Made by a program: the position numbers and the translations under genes. From NCBI RefSeq assembly GCF_000986785.1, contig NZ_LAYY01000101.1:273379-337378 (forward strand): DNA of 64,000 nt. The letters are read 5' to 3'. Under the pieces are notes generated by a model. It was not told where the DNA came from and made no database searches. It worked only from the letters and a program-made list of their open reading frames with translations. Shown piece after piece: positions 29,375 to 37,731 of the stretch (positions are counted from its first letter, which is position 1; every line of letters starts with the position of its first letter). This DNA is from Mesobacillus campisalis. GTDB taxonomy: Bacteria > Bacillota > Bacilli > Bacillales > Cytobacillaceae.

Positions 29375-29398
29375 GAAAAAATGGGCAGGTGATTGTAC

Positions 29399-29923
29399 AT
29401 GAAGGCAATAATCCTTGCTTCTCTTTTTTCCTTCGCTGTTTCCCCTATTTGGCCGCTTGGGGAAAATCCTCTTCCGGGAGATCCATTCATTGTGGTAAAC
29501 AAAAAAACCAATGAAGCCGCGCTGATTAATGAAAATGATGTTCAATTCATTACCCGTGCGGCCACGGGCAAAACACCGGATTTGACGCCCGAGGGATTAT
29601 TTACAGTTACAGTAAAAGCAGCAGATCCCTATTATCGCAAAAAAGATATTCCAGGCGGCGACCCTAAAAATCCGCTTGGAAGCCGGTGGATTGGATTCGA
29701 TGCTGAACATACAGATGGACGCACATTTGGCGTACACGGAACGAATGATCCAGAGTCCATCGGCCAATATATCTCTCAGGGCTGTATCAGGCTGCATAAT
29801 GAGAGTGTAGAAACTCTGTATAACCTTGTGCCCCTTGGAACAAGGGTCCTGATTACCGCGTCGGACAAAAGCTTCTATGAGCTAGGAGTCGAGCATGGGG
29901 CAATTAGGCCCCAATCACAATAA
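29399..29923 (+). CDS. yqjB: YkuD-type L,D-transpeptidase (YqjB)
   Basis: 174 residues, exported: signal peptide about 1-20 (KAIILASLFSFAVSPIW). The catalytic YkuD domain shows HGTNDPESIGQYISQGCIRLHN, with His, Ser/Gly and nucleophilic Cys of the S-x-G-C-[IV]-R pattern (here SQGCIRL). Such enzymes cross-link peptidoglycan through meso-DAP or attach proteins to it. ATG 29399 has AGGTGA 6 nt ahead; an in-frame TTG at 29393 abuts the SD and is rejected. A very strong terminator follows. Confidence 0.88.
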   Translation: MKAIILASLFSFAVSPIWPLGENPLPGDPFIVVNKKTNEAALINENDVQFITRAATGKTPDLTPEGLFTVTVKAADPYYRKKDIPGGDPKNPLGSRWIGFDAEHTDGRTFGVHGTNDPESIGQYISQGCIRLHNESVETLYNLVPLGTRVLITASDKSFYELGVEHGAIRPQSQ

Positions 29924-29969
29924 CAAAAAAAGGAAGGGCTCCGCCATCTAGCGGGCCCTTCCTTTTTTC
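29924..29969 (+). terminator. Intrinsic terminator after yqjB
   Basis: GGAAGGGCTCCGC (29932-29944) pairs with GCGGGCCCTTCC (29951-29962, one bulge); flanking A and T runs extend the stem and supply a U tract. Confidence 0.85.
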
Positions 29970-30005
29970 TTATAGAAGAAAATAAAATTTTCTGTACTTA
30001 TATAA

Positions 30006-30130
30006 CTGTCCAGCTCCAGCGCCTAGTCCCTCGAGTCATAAGCCACTCCGGAATTGAAGGCAAAGAACGCCTTCTATTCCGGAGCGTCTTATGCTGGTCG
30101 GGGCTGTACAAGGCGCTTCCGCTTTTCTTA
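30006..30130 (-). repeat. Interspersed hairpin repeat, copy 1 (full)
   Basis: About 125 bp. On the plus strand it starts CTGTCCAGCTCCAGCGCC and ends AAGGCGCTTCCGCTTTTCTTA. Outer arms AGCGCC/GGCGCT and inner arms CTCCGGAAT/ATTCCGGAG pair, giving a long branched hairpin. The last 67 bp match 43964-44030. Read on the minus strand it begins with TAA, which is the stop codon of prli42. Similar elements are, as I recall, dispersed in Bacillaceae genomes. Confidence 0.7.
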
Positions 30131-30223
30131 TAGAAACGTCGCCACTCCTGCAAGAAGAGTTGAGGCAATCATGGTGAAAAGCATGATATAGATGATGATT
30201 TTCCGGGTGTTGCGCTTGCGCAA
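30128..30223 (-). CDS. prli42: Prli42, stressosome-associated membrane miniprotein
   Basis: A 31-residue protein: a basic N-terminus (RKRNTRKI) followed by one membrane helix (IIIYIMLFTMIASTLLAGVA) and a short end. This size and pattern match Prli42, which tethers the stressosome to the membrane in Listeria and is conserved in Bacillaceae (family knowledge). The TTG start at 30223 gives exactly 31 residues and lies 6 nt after GGGGGAG; an ATG two codons upstream (30229) touches the SD. Its TAA stop is the first triplet of the adjacent repeat. Divergent from mce. Confidence 0.75.
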   Translation of the reverse strand: MRKRNTRKIIIYIMLFTMIASTLLAGVATFL

Positions 30224-30380
30224 GTCCATCTCCCCCTTCAGAGCCTGTAAGTTTGTCCTATGGTTATTATACTATACGGGGAAACGAGTTTCTACAATCC
30301 TAATTTTAGAAGGATTTGTGAAATTTATGTCGAATATAGAAACTATTAATTATATTCTAATATTATTTGGAGGCTTGAAG

Positions 30381-30791
30381 ATGATCAAAAAGGTGGATCA
30401 CATCGGTGTAGCTGTCAGGTCACTGGAAGAGGCATTGCCCTTTTATACAGATGTATTGAGATTGCCTTTGCTCGGCATCGAAGAGGTTGCCAGTGAGCGG
30501 GTGAAGGTAGCGTTTTTAAAAGTTGGCGAAGTGAAAATTGAGCTCCTGGAGCCAACCTCGAGCGAAAGCCCGATTGCCCGTTTTATTGAAAAGCGGGGTG
30601 AGGGAATCCATCATGTGGCTCTCGGAGTGGATTCAATTCAGGAGCGGATCGATGAACTAAAGGACAAGGGTATTGCGATGATACAGGACAAGCCGAAAAA
30701 AGGTGCCCATGATGCCCTGGTCGCATTCATGCACCCTAAGTCAACTGGAAGCGTTTTATATGAATTGTGCGAAAAGAAGGAGAGAGAGTAA
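30381..30791 (+). CDS. mce: Methylmalonyl-CoA epimerase
   Basis: Vicinal-oxygen-chelate metalloenzyme that interconverts (S)- and (R)-methylmalonyl-CoA, linking propionyl-CoA carboxylation to the mutase. 136 residues with metal ligands in VDHIGVAV, EGIHHVALGV and the late LYELCE. The ATG at 30381 follows TTTGGAGG; the frame is open 63 codons upstream, but that stretch is A/T-rich and runs antisense to prli42. The stop TAA overlaps the next ATG by one base (TAATG), so it is coupled to the carboxyltransferase. Confidence 0.94.
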   Translation: MIKKVDHIGVAVRSLEEALPFYTDVLRLPLLGIEEVASERVKVAFLKVGEVKIELLEPTSSESPIARFIEKRGEGIHHVALGVDSIQERIDELKDKGIAMIQDKPKKGAHDALVAFMHPKSTGSVLYELCEKKERE

Positions 30792-32341
30792 TGGCTGACA
30801 TCTATGAAAAAATAAATGAATTGTATGACCGCCGCAGGGAAATCGAGCTGGGAGGCGGCGATGAAAGAATTGAAAAGCAGCATGAAAAAGGCAAGCTGAC
30901 AGCAAGGGAAAGGATTGACCTCCTCGTGGATCCCGGCAGCTTTGTCGAGCTGAATCCTTTTATTGAACACCGGTGTACGGATTTCGGACTTGAGAATCAA
31001 AAGGGACCCGGCGATGGGGTTGTTACAGGCTACGCAAAGGTGAATGGCCGTCCGATTTATCTGTTTTCCCAGGACTTTACCGTTTTTGGCGGAGCACTCG
31101 GGGAAATGCATGCCAATAAAATCGCCACTGTCATGGATCTGGCCGCCAAGAATGGGGCGCCATTCATTGGGCTGAATGACTCGGGCGGAGCAAGGATCCA
31201 GGAAGGTGTCGTGTCCCTCGACGGGTATGGACAGATTTTTTACCGGAATTCCATTTACTCGGGGGTGATTCCGCAAATTTCTGTCATAATGGGGCCTTGT
31301 GCAGGCGGAGCGGTATATTCTCCTGCCATTACGGATTTTGTTTTCATGGTTGAAAACACCAGTCAAATGTTCATTACTGGGCCTAAGGTGATTGAAACGG
31401 TAACAGGTGAAAAGATTACAGCAGAAGACCTTGGCGGTGCCCGCGTACATAACACTATCTCCGGCAATGCCCATTTTTACGGAAGCACAGAAGCTGAAAC
31501 GCTTGAAATGGTGCGTGCGCTCCTCAGCTATCTGCCTCAGAACTTTGAAGAGAAGCCTCCACGGCTGGAAGCGGACCTTGACGATGACTACCGTCCCGAC
31601 ATGACGGATATTGTGCCATTTGATGCCATCAGGCCATATGATGTGCGCGCGGTCATTGCGGAAACAGTCGACAAAGATTCGTTTTTGGAGATACAGAAGG
31701 ATTTTGCGAAGAATATTGTCATCGGCCTTGCCAGGGTTAAAGGAGAGGTGGTTGGACTTGTCTGCAATCAGCCGAAGTTCATGGCGGGCGGGCTTGATAT
31801 TGACTCCTCGGATAAAGCTTCCCGATTCATCCGTTTCTGCGACTCTTTTAACATTCCGCTTATCACCTTTGAGGATGTCACAGGCTTCTTTCCTGGCATC
31901 AAGCAGGAGCACGGCGGCATTATCCGTCATGGAGCAAAGATCCTTTACGCCTATTCGGAAGCGACAGTGCCCAAATTGACGGTTATTTTGCGAAAAGCAT
32001 ACGGCGGTGCATATGTCGCGCTGAACAGCAAGTCTATTGGCGCCGACCTTGTGTTTGCATGGCCTAATGCGGAAATTGCCGTTATGGGGCCACAAGGGGC
32101 AGCCAATATCATATTTGCAAGGGAAATCCAAAGCAGCCCGAATCCGGAAGAAACACGACAGCAGAAGATTGACGAGTACCGTGAGAAATTCGCCAATCCA
32201 TATGTAGCTGCCAGCCGCGGCATGGTGGACGATGTCATTGATCCGCGGGAAACACGGATCAAAATCATTCAGGCCCTGGAAATGCTGCGAACCAAGAAGG
32301 AAAGCAGACCAGCAAAAAAACATGGGAATATTCCACTTTAA
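30791..32341 (+). CDS. mmdA: Acyl-CoA carboxylase carboxyltransferase subunit (propionyl-CoA type, YqjD)
   Basis: 516 residues of the biotin-dependent carboxyltransferase family: the beta subunit of propionyl-CoA carboxylase or the alpha subunit of methylmalonyl-CoA decarboxylase. Two crotonase-like halves carry the acyl-CoA and carboxybiotin oxyanion sites: GLNDSGGARIQEGV with GPCAGGAVYSPA, and VTGFFPGIKQEHGGIIRHGA with RKAYGGAYVALNSK. ATG with AAGGAGAG. Overlap with mce and the mut genes 3 kb upstream favour propionyl-CoA carboxylation. No biotin carboxylase or biotin carrier gene is in the window, so partners must be encoded elsewhere. Confidence 0.9.
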   Translation: MADIYEKINELYDRRREIELGGGDERIEKQHEKGKLTARERIDLLVDPGSFVELNPFIEHRCTDFGLENQKGPGDGVVTGYAKVNGRPIYLFSQDFTVFGGALGEMHANKIATVMDLAAKNGAPFIGLNDSGGARIQEGVVSLDGYGQIFYRNSIYSGVIPQISVIMGPCAGGAVYSPAITDFVFMVENTSQMFITGPKVIETVTGEKITAEDLGGARVHNTISGNAHFYGSTEAETLEMVRALLSYLPQNFEEKPPRLEADLDDDYRPDMTDIVPFDAIRPYDVRAVIAETVDKDSFLEIQKDFAKNIVIGLARVKGEVVGLVCNQPKFMAGGLDIDSSDKASRFIRFCDSFNIPLITFEDVTGFFPGIKQEHGGIIRHGAKILYAYSEATVPKLTVILRKAYGGAYVALNSKSIGADLVFAWPNAEIAVMGPQGAANIIFAREIQSSPNPEETRQQKIDEYREKFANPYVAASRGMVDDVIDPRETRIKIIQALEMLRTKKESRPAKKHGNIPL

Positions 32342-32360
32342 AGACTCTTAAATTAAAAAT

Positions 32361-32390
32361 TTGATGGGATAAAGCTGCTGACGGTATACT
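32361..32390 (+). promoter_or_regulatory. sigma-A promoter of yqjE
   Basis: TTGATG (32361-32366), 18-bp spacer, TATACT (32385-32390), 36 nt ahead of the start codon. Confidence 0.5.
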
Positions 32391-32425
32391 AAGATAGCAT
32401 TACATAAGATGGAGGTCCTTAATCA

Positions 32426-33547
32426 ATGATTAACAATGAACGATTGCTAAATGAATTTCTCGAATTGGTGCAAATCGATTCGGAAACAAAGCATGAAGGC
32501 GAAATTGCCAAAGTCCTGAAACAAAAGTTTCTGGACCTGGGCGTCGATGTGTTTGAAGACGACACCACTGCTCAAACGGGGCACGGAGCCGGAAACCTTA
32601 TTTGCACCCTGGCCGGAACCAAGGAGGGCGTGGATCCAATCTATTTCACCTCCCATATGGATACGGTTGTGCCTGCCCGTGGCGTCAAACCTTCCATCAA
32701 GGATGGATATGTTGTGACTGATGGAACAACAATCCTTGGGGCGGATGACAAGGCTGGACTTGCGGTCATGCTGGAGACAATCACTGTCCTAAAAGAACAG
32801 CAGATTCCCCATGGAACCATTCAGTTTATTATTACAGTGGGCGAGGAGTCCGGGCTTGTCGGCGCCAAAGTTCTCGATCCATCCCGTCTGACAGCCAAAT
32901 ACGGGTATGCTCTTGACAGTGACGGCAAAGTGGGAAATGTGATTGTTGCTGCTCCTACACAGGCGAAAGTGCTGGCGAAGATTTATGGAAAAACGGCGCA
33001 TGCCGGAGTAGCTCCAGAGAAAGGCATTTCTGCGATTACAATGGCTGCCAAGGCTGTTGCGAAAATGCCGCTTGGCCGCATTGACGAAGAAACGACAGCC
33101 AATATCGGCCGCTTCGAAGGAGGAACGCAAACAAATATCGTTTGCGATTATGTGGAAATTTTGGCGGAAGCCCGTTCCCTGGTGCCGGAAAAAATGGAAG
33201 CACAGGTTGGCAAGATGAAAGAAGCCTTTGAGAGTGTGGCTGAACAAATGGGCGGCAGAGCAGATGTCCAAATTGATGTCATGTATCCAGGCTTCAAATA
33301 TGGCGAAGGCGACCAGGTGGTTGAAATCGCCCGCACCGCAGCAAAGAAAATCGGCCGAAGCTGCGAACTTCTGAAAAGCGGAGGCGGCAGTGATGCCAAT
33401 GTGATTGCCGGTTTTGGAATTCCGACTGTCAACCTTGCTGTCGGCTATGAAGAAATCCATACGACCAATGAAAGAATGCCAATCGAGGAACTCGAGAAGC
33501 TTGGCGAAATGGTCATCGCAATCATCCAGGAAGTTGCCGGACAATAA
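32426..33547 (+). CDS. yqjE: M20 family metallopeptidase YqjE (peptidase T-like)
   Basis: 373-residue cytoplasmic di-zinc peptidase. Metal and catalytic residues appear in order: SHMDTV, GADDKAG, GEESGLVGAK (general base Glu), DSDGK, and a lid domain beginning AKIYGKTAHAGVAPEKG. Most like the tripeptidase T-related group, but the substrate is unknown. ATG with GGAGGTCC. Single-gene unit between its own promoter and a terminator. Confidence 0.88.
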   Translation: MINNERLLNEFLELVQIDSETKHEGEIAKVLKQKFLDLGVDVFEDDTTAQTGHGAGNLICTLAGTKEGVDPIYFTSHMDTVVPARGVKPSIKDGYVVTDGTTILGADDKAGLAVMLETITVLKEQQIPHGTIQFIITVGEESGLVGAKVLDPSRLTAKYGYALDSDGKVGNVIVAAPTQAKVLAKIYGKTAHAGVAPEKGISAITMAAKAVAKMPLGRIDEETTANIGRFEGGTQTNIVCDYVEILAEARSLVPEKMEAQVGKMKEAFESVAEQMGGRADVQIDVMYPGFKYGEGDQVVEIARTAAKKIGRSCELLKSGGGSDANVIAGFGIPTVNLAVGYEEIHTTNERMPIEELEKLGEMVIAIIQEVAGQ

Positions 33548-33553
33548 AGGAGT

Positions 33554-33583
33554 AAAAGAGCATCCGCGTGATGCTCTTTTTTT
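33554..33583 (+). terminator. Intrinsic terminator after yqjE
   Basis: AAAAGAGCAT (33554-33563) / ATGCTCTTTT (33571-33580) with a continuing T run. Confidence 0.85.
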
Positions 33584-33675
33584 ACTTAGTTCACAAAACA
33601 TTCCTATCTGTTTACTCTTTCACAATCTTTATTCCATTACTATAAGGGTAATGAATAAATTATCCAGGGAAAGGG

Positions 33676-34371
33676 ATGCACACGCCTATGCCAAAGCTGT
33701 TGTATATTACAGCCAATCCAAAAAGTGATGTCCGCTTATCAAAAGGAGCGCAAATCGGGGAGGTTTTTCTCGATACTTTCCTGCAGGAACGCCCGGATGT
33801 CGAGCTTGAAAGAATGCATTTATATGAGATGGAGATACCGCAGATCGACATGGATCTATTGTATGCCCGTGCCAAGCTTTCCTTTATGGGATACAGCTTT
33901 GAGCAGCTATCGGCAGGGGAGCAGGAGAAATTTACTGCCATGCACGCCCTGGCAGACCGGTTCATTGATGCCGATTACTATGTTTTTGTGACGCCTATCT
34001 GGAATTTGGGGGCACCTGCCATTCTTAAGGCATTTATGGACAATATGTTCCTCATTAACAAAACATTCATTTCTACCCCGGAAGGCCCAAAAGGGTTGCT
34101 GACGGGAAGGAAAGCGATTCATATCCAGACACGCGGAGGCATTTACTCAACAGGTCCACTGGCGGACTTCGAAATGGGAGACCAATATATCACAAAGGTG
34201 CTCACTTTCCTTGGGATGGACGTCATGGATACCGTGGTTGCGGAAGGAATGGACCATTTCCCAAAAAAGGCGCCGGAAATCATGGCGAAAGCCAAGGAAA
34301 AGGCCGTGGAGTCTGCCAAGGAAATGGCAGGAAGCAAGGTTTCCATCCAACTAAAAGCTGGTCTATCCTAA
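33676..34371 (+). CDS. azoR: FMN-dependent NADH-azoreductase
   Basis: 231-residue flavodoxin-like quinone/azo reductase. Seen: LLYITANPKSDVRLSKGAQIGEVFLD (FMN phosphate loop, shown in part), the FMN-contact TPIWNLGAPAILKAFMDNMF and IQTRGGIYSTGP. Likely role is two-electron reduction of quinones in the cytoplasm. ATG 33676 has AGGGA 6 nt ahead; ATG 33688 would give MPKLLYIT and aligns better with relatives, so the start is uncertain by four codons. It has its own terminator. No B. subtilis counterpart at this spot is recalled. Confidence 0.85.
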   Translation: MHTPMPKLLYITANPKSDVRLSKGAQIGEVFLDTFLQERPDVELERMHLYEMEIPQIDMDLLYARAKLSFMGYSFEQLSAGEQEKFTAMHALADRFIDADYYVFVTPIWNLGAPAILKAFMDNMFLINKTFISTPEGPKGLLTGRKAIHIQTRGGIYSTGPLADFEMGDQYITKVLTFLGMDVMDTVVAEGMDHFPKKAPEIMAKAKEKAVESAKEMAGSKVSIQLKAGLS

Positions 34372-34394
34372 ACCCGCAGCCATGCGGGTTTTTT
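34371..34394 (+). terminator. Intrinsic terminator after azoR
   Basis: AACCCGCA (34371-34378) / TGCGGGTT (34383-34390), GCCA loop, T run to 34394; it begins at the azoR stop. Confidence 0.85.
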
Positions 34395-34488
34395 CATGAA
34401 TTCCGGCTGAATTGCGAGGAGCGGAGCCTCTGTTATTTTTACAAGGGAATGCTAAAATAGAAGCAGATTTTCTTTAGGATGTGAGGAT

Positions 34489-35769
34489 ATGAAAGAGATG
34501 TATCCAAAGAATGGACGGGTCATCCTGCATGTGGATATGAACAGTTTTTATGCCTCTGTCGAGATGGCCAGCAATCCGTCGCTAAAAGGAAAGCCGCTGG
34601 CTATTGCCGGGAATCCCGAAGAGCGGCGGGGAATCATCGTGACCTGCAGCTATGAAGCCCGCAAGTTTGGCGTTAGGACGACGATGCCGCTTTGGGAAGC
34701 CAAGAAGCTTTGTCCGCAGCTGATCGTCATGACACCCAATTTTGACAGGTATCGGGCCGCTTCTGCCGAAATGTTTGAAATCCTGAGACAGTTCTCGTCC
34801 CTTGTAGAGCCAGTTTCGATTGATGAAGGTTATATTGATATTACCGGCAGCCAAGAACTTGGCTCTCCAATGGCGATTGCCGAGGATATCCAAAAGACAA
34901 TTCTCGAGCAGCTGGACCTGCCTTGCAGCATAGGCATCGCCCCAAACAAATTTCTTGCCAAGACAGCTTCGGATATGAAAAAGCCGCTGGGCATCACCAT
35001 TTTAAGAAAGCGCGACATCCCCCATATTCTCTGGCCGCTGGAAGTAGGAGAAATGCATGGGGTGGGAAATAAAACAGCGGAAAAACTGAAAGGGATTGGA
35101 ATTGATACGATTGGGACGCTGGCAAAGTCCAATGAAATCCAACTAAAAGCCTTGCTTGGAATCAATGGGCTCAGGCTGAGGGAAAGAGCAAATGGAATCG
35201 ACAGAAGGCCGGTTGACCCCGAGTCTGTTTTTGATTTTAAAAGCATTGGGAATTCAACCACGCTGCCCAAGGATATTGCCAATCAGCAGGAACTGATCAG
35301 GGTGCTCGAGCGGCTCTCTGAACAGGTTGCTGCAAGAATGAAGCGAAAACAGGTGCTCGCTGAAGTCATTGGCATCACCATTCGATATAAAAACAGGAAG
35401 ACCATTACAAGAAGCCACAAGCTGGAGAATCCGATTGGGCGAAAAGAAGAGATATTAGCGGAGGCCAGGCAATTGTTCATCAAAAACTGGGATGGGAATC
35501 CAGTAAGGCTGCTTGGCATAACAGGGACAGGGCTGGTGGAGGCGGAATCGGCCGTAAAGCAGCTGGACCTATTTTCTTATGAAAAGGATGCGGAAAAAGA
35601 ACCCCTGATGAATACAATGTCCATGTTGCAGGAAAAATACGGGAACAATATCATTGGCCATGCCTCAAGCCGGCTCCGGCAGAGCCAAGGGGCGTCAGGG
35701 AGGAATGATACCAGCTTCAATAAGGATTTTCTGCAGCAAAGAAATCAGGAGAAACCTAAAAAAGAGTAA
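34489..35769 (+). CDS. dinB: DNA polymerase IV (DinB, Y-family)
   Basis: Error-prone translesion polymerase, 426 residues. Catalytic acidic residues in VDMNSFYASVEM and SIDEGYIDITG; fingers motif CSYEARKFGVRTTMPLWEA; helix-hairpin-helix around EMHGVGNKTAEKLKGIGID; C-terminal little-finger domain, then a short polar tail that may hold the sliding-clamp peptide (KQLDLFSYEKD region). ATG with GTGAGGAT. Unlike uvrX further on, no LexA box is visible ahead of it, which fits constitutive expression as known for B. subtilis PolY1. Confidence 0.94.
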   Translation: MKEMYPKNGRVILHVDMNSFYASVEMASNPSLKGKPLAIAGNPEERRGIIVTCSYEARKFGVRTTMPLWEAKKLCPQLIVMTPNFDRYRAASAEMFEILRQFSSLVEPVSIDEGYIDITGSQELGSPMAIAEDIQKTILEQLDLPCSIGIAPNKFLAKTASDMKKPLGITILRKRDIPHILWPLEVGEMHGVGNKTAEKLKGIGIDTIGTLAKSNEIQLKALLGINGLRLRERANGIDRRPVDPESVFDFKSIGNSTTLPKDIANQQELIRVLERLSEQVAARMKRKQVLAEVIGITIRYKNRKTITRSHKLENPIGRKEEILAEARQLFIKNWDGNPVRLLGITGTGLVEAESAVKQLDLFSYEKDAEKEPLMNTMSMLQEKYGNNIIGHASSRLRQSQGASGRNDTSFNKDFLQQRNQEKPKKE

Positions 35770-35832
35770 TCAATCAGGTGGTTATTTTTCACACTGATAG
35801 TTAAAATATAAAACGAACAGTATGCTTGTTAT

Positions 35833-35862
35833 TTGCAAACTTCGGTAACTTATTGCTAAATT
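35833..35862 (+). promoter_or_regulatory. Candidate sigma-A promoter of gndA
   Basis: TTGCAA (35833-35838), 18-bp spacer, extended -10 TGCTAAATT ending at 35862. Confidence 0.4.
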
Positions 35863-35913
35863 AGAGTGTACTCATTTTATCAACTATAGAACAGTTAGAA
35901 GGGACGTCGTAAA

Positions 35914-37323
35914 ATGTCAAAGCAACAAATCGGAGTCATCGGCCTTGCGGTCATGGGAAAAAACCTGGCATGGAACATGGAAAGCAAGGGCTATTCAGTA
36001 TCCGTCTATAACCGTTCCCGCGAAAAAACGGATGAAATGCTGGAGGAATCAAAAGGAAAAAATATTGTTGGCACTTTTTCCATTGAAGAATTTGTCCAGT
36101 CATTGGAGAAGCCGCGTAAAATCATGCTTATGGTTAAAGCAGGCGGACCAACCGACGCAACAATTGAGCAGCTGAAGCCGCATCTGGAAAAAGGGGACAT
36201 CCTGATTGATGGCGGAAATACCCTTTATACGGATACACAGCGCCGAAACAAGGAGCTAAGTGAACTTGGCTTCCACTTTATCGGGACTGGTGTTTCCGGC
36301 GGAGAAGAAGGAGCACTCAAAGGACCTTCCATCATGCCTGGAGGCCAGAAGGAAGCGTATGACCTTGTGGCACCTATCTTTAAGGATATCTCTGCCAAAG
36401 TAAATGGCGAGCCTTGTACTACATATATTGGTCCCGATGGAGCTGGCCATTATGTAAAAATGGTGCATAATGGGATTGAGTATGGGGATATGCAATTGAT
36501 CTCGGAGGCGTACTTCCTGCTGAAGAATGTCCTGGGCTTGACCGCAGAGGAGCTGCATAAGGTATTTTCCGAGTGGAACAAAGGAGAGCTTGACAGCTAC
36601 CTGATTGAGATTACAGCCGATATCTTTACTAAAGTCGATGAGGAAACGGGCAAGCCGCTTGTTGACCTTATCCTGGATACAGCTGGCCAGAAAGGAACTG
36701 GGAAGTGGACAAGCCAAAGCGCCCTGGATCTTGGTGTGCCACTGCCGCTTATTACGGAATCCGTATTCGCCCGTTTTATTTCAGCAATGAAAGACGAGCG
36801 AGTGGCTGCCAGCAAAATTTTGCGCGGCCCTGAGGCGGCACCTTTCACCGGAGACCGCGAGGCGTTTATCGAGTCAGTCAGAAAAGCATTGTATATGAGC
36901 AAAATCTGCTCTTATGCCCAAGGATTTGCCCAAATGCGGGCGGCTTCCGAGGAGTACGGCTGGGACCTCCGTTATGGCGACATCGCCATGATTTTCCGCG
37001 GCGGCTGCATCATCCGTGCCCAGTTCCTTCAGAAAATCAAGGAAGCCTATGATCGGGATCCTGGCTTGAAGAACCTTCTTCTTGATCCATATTTCAAGGA
37101 AATCGTCGAAAGCTACCAGGGTGCATTAAGGGAAATCGTAGCCGTCTCTGCCCAAAACGGCATCCCTGTCCCTTGCTCTGCGTCTGCTTTAGCGTATTAC
37201 GACAGCTACCGGACAGAAACGCTGCCTGCCAACCTGCTGCAGGCACAGCGCGACTATTTCGGTGCCCATACGTACCAGCGTGTGGATAAGGAAGGCATCT
37301 TCCATACTGAGTGGATGAAATAG
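35914..37323 (+). CDS. gndA: 6-phosphogluconate dehydrogenase, NADP-dependent, decarboxylating
   Basis: Third enzyme of the oxidative pentose phosphate pathway: 6-phosphogluconate to ribulose 5-phosphate, CO2 and NADPH. 469 residues. N-terminal Rossmann fold [20 protein letters not shown] with the NADP-type YNRSREKT, catalytic signature [19 protein letters not shown], and C-terminal [15 protein letters not shown] with GAAGGGACG. It converges with zwf, the first enzyme of the same pathway, 408 bp away on the other strand. Confidence 0.97.
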   Translation: MSKQQIGVIGLAVMGKNLAWNMESKGYSVSVYNRSREKTDEMLEESKGKNIVGTFSIEEFVQSLEKPRKIMLMVKAGGPTDATIEQLKPHLEKGDILIDGGNTLYTDTQRRNKELSELGFHFIGTGVSGGEEGALKGPSIMPGGQKEAYDLVAPIFKDISAKVNGEPCTTYIGPDGAGHYVKMVHNGIEYGDMQLISEAYFLLKNVLGLTAEELHKVFSEWNKGELDSYLIEITADIFTKVDEETGKPLVDLILDTAGQKGTGKWTSQSALDLGVPLPLITESVFARFISAMKDERVAASKILRGPEAAPFTGDREAFIESVRKALYMSKICSYAQGFAQMRAASEEYGWDLRYGDIAMIFRGGCIIRAQFLQKIKEAYDRDPGLKNLLLDPYFKEIVESYQGALREIVAVSAQNGIPVPCSASALAYYDSYRTETLPANLLQAQRDYFGAHTYQRVDKEGIFHTEWMK

Positions 37324-37337
37324 GATTTTGAGTTAAT

Positions 37338-37389
37338 AACCAAAAACAGCAGTCCAATTCGCAACTGAATTGGACTGCTGTTTTTGGTT
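37338..37389. terminator. 23-bp perfect hairpin after gndA
   Basis: Inverted repeat 37338-37360 / 37367-37389, perfect over 23 bp with a 6-nt loop (GCAACT); the outer part AACCAAAAACAGCAG/CTGCTGTTTTTGGTT puts a T run inside the 3' arm. Likely a strong terminator for gndA. Confidence 0.75.
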
Positions 37390-37429
37390 GGGTTTCTGGG
37401 ATGTCATTGTTGATTTTTCATATAGGCAA

Positions 37430-37632
37430 AGAGTTTATAAGCGGAGAAATTCCGGTTAATGTATATATCAGAGGCTTTCGAAGCAGAAATAAGCGGACTT
37501 ATTCCGATTAACCTCTCAATATCGGAATAAATCTTAGGATAAAATGAATATAAACGGAAAAACTTCCCTTATTTTTCGGGAAATGGTGGTATTTCCCGAT
37601 TTAAGCGGAAATTGTCCGCCTATTTTTCAAAC
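37430..37632. repeat. Array of degenerate AAGCGGA mini-hairpins between gndA and zwf
   Basis: The stretch 37390-37683 has no gene. It contains AAGCGGA-type cores at 37439, 37491, 37552 (AAACGGA) and 37603, spaced 52, 61 and 51 bp, each followed within about 15 nt by TCCG/TTCC and a TTA or TAT, so each unit is an imperfect TAAGCGGA...TCCGnTTA hairpin. A decayed tandem array of about 50-bp units is the simplest reading. Confidence 0.55.
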
Positions 37633-37683
37633 TTGGTATTGGAAACAACTTTGGAAGCCAGCCTTCACTGTAGAATGATGAAA

Positions 37684-37728
37684 AAAAGAGTGTTCCCCAA
37701 GGGACTTCTCCCTGGAAACACTCTTTTC
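37684..37728 (-). terminator. Intrinsic terminator after zwf
   Basis: AAAGAGTGTT (from 37684) pairs with AACACTCTTT (to 37727), with an inner AAGGGA/TCCCT stem; read on the minus strand it ends in a long T run. The zwf stop is at 37732. Confidence 0.75.
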
Positions 37729-37731
37729 AAA

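Noticed and set aside
30192..30380. N-terminal extension of mce by 63 codons
   Set aside because: The extension lacks an SD, is A/T-rich and partly antisense to prli42; the ATG at 30381 has GGAGG and the family N-terminus.
30638..32323. Open frame of 561 codons on the minus strand
   Set aside because: It is antisense to the carboxyltransferase gene across its whole length, has no SD or family features, and the product is rich in His, Cys and Phe in a way typical of antisense reading.
35808..35830. Possible LexA box (CGAAC...TTGTT) between dinB and gndA
   Set aside because: The half-sites are not spaced as in CGAAC-N4-GTTCG, and the position is after dinB.
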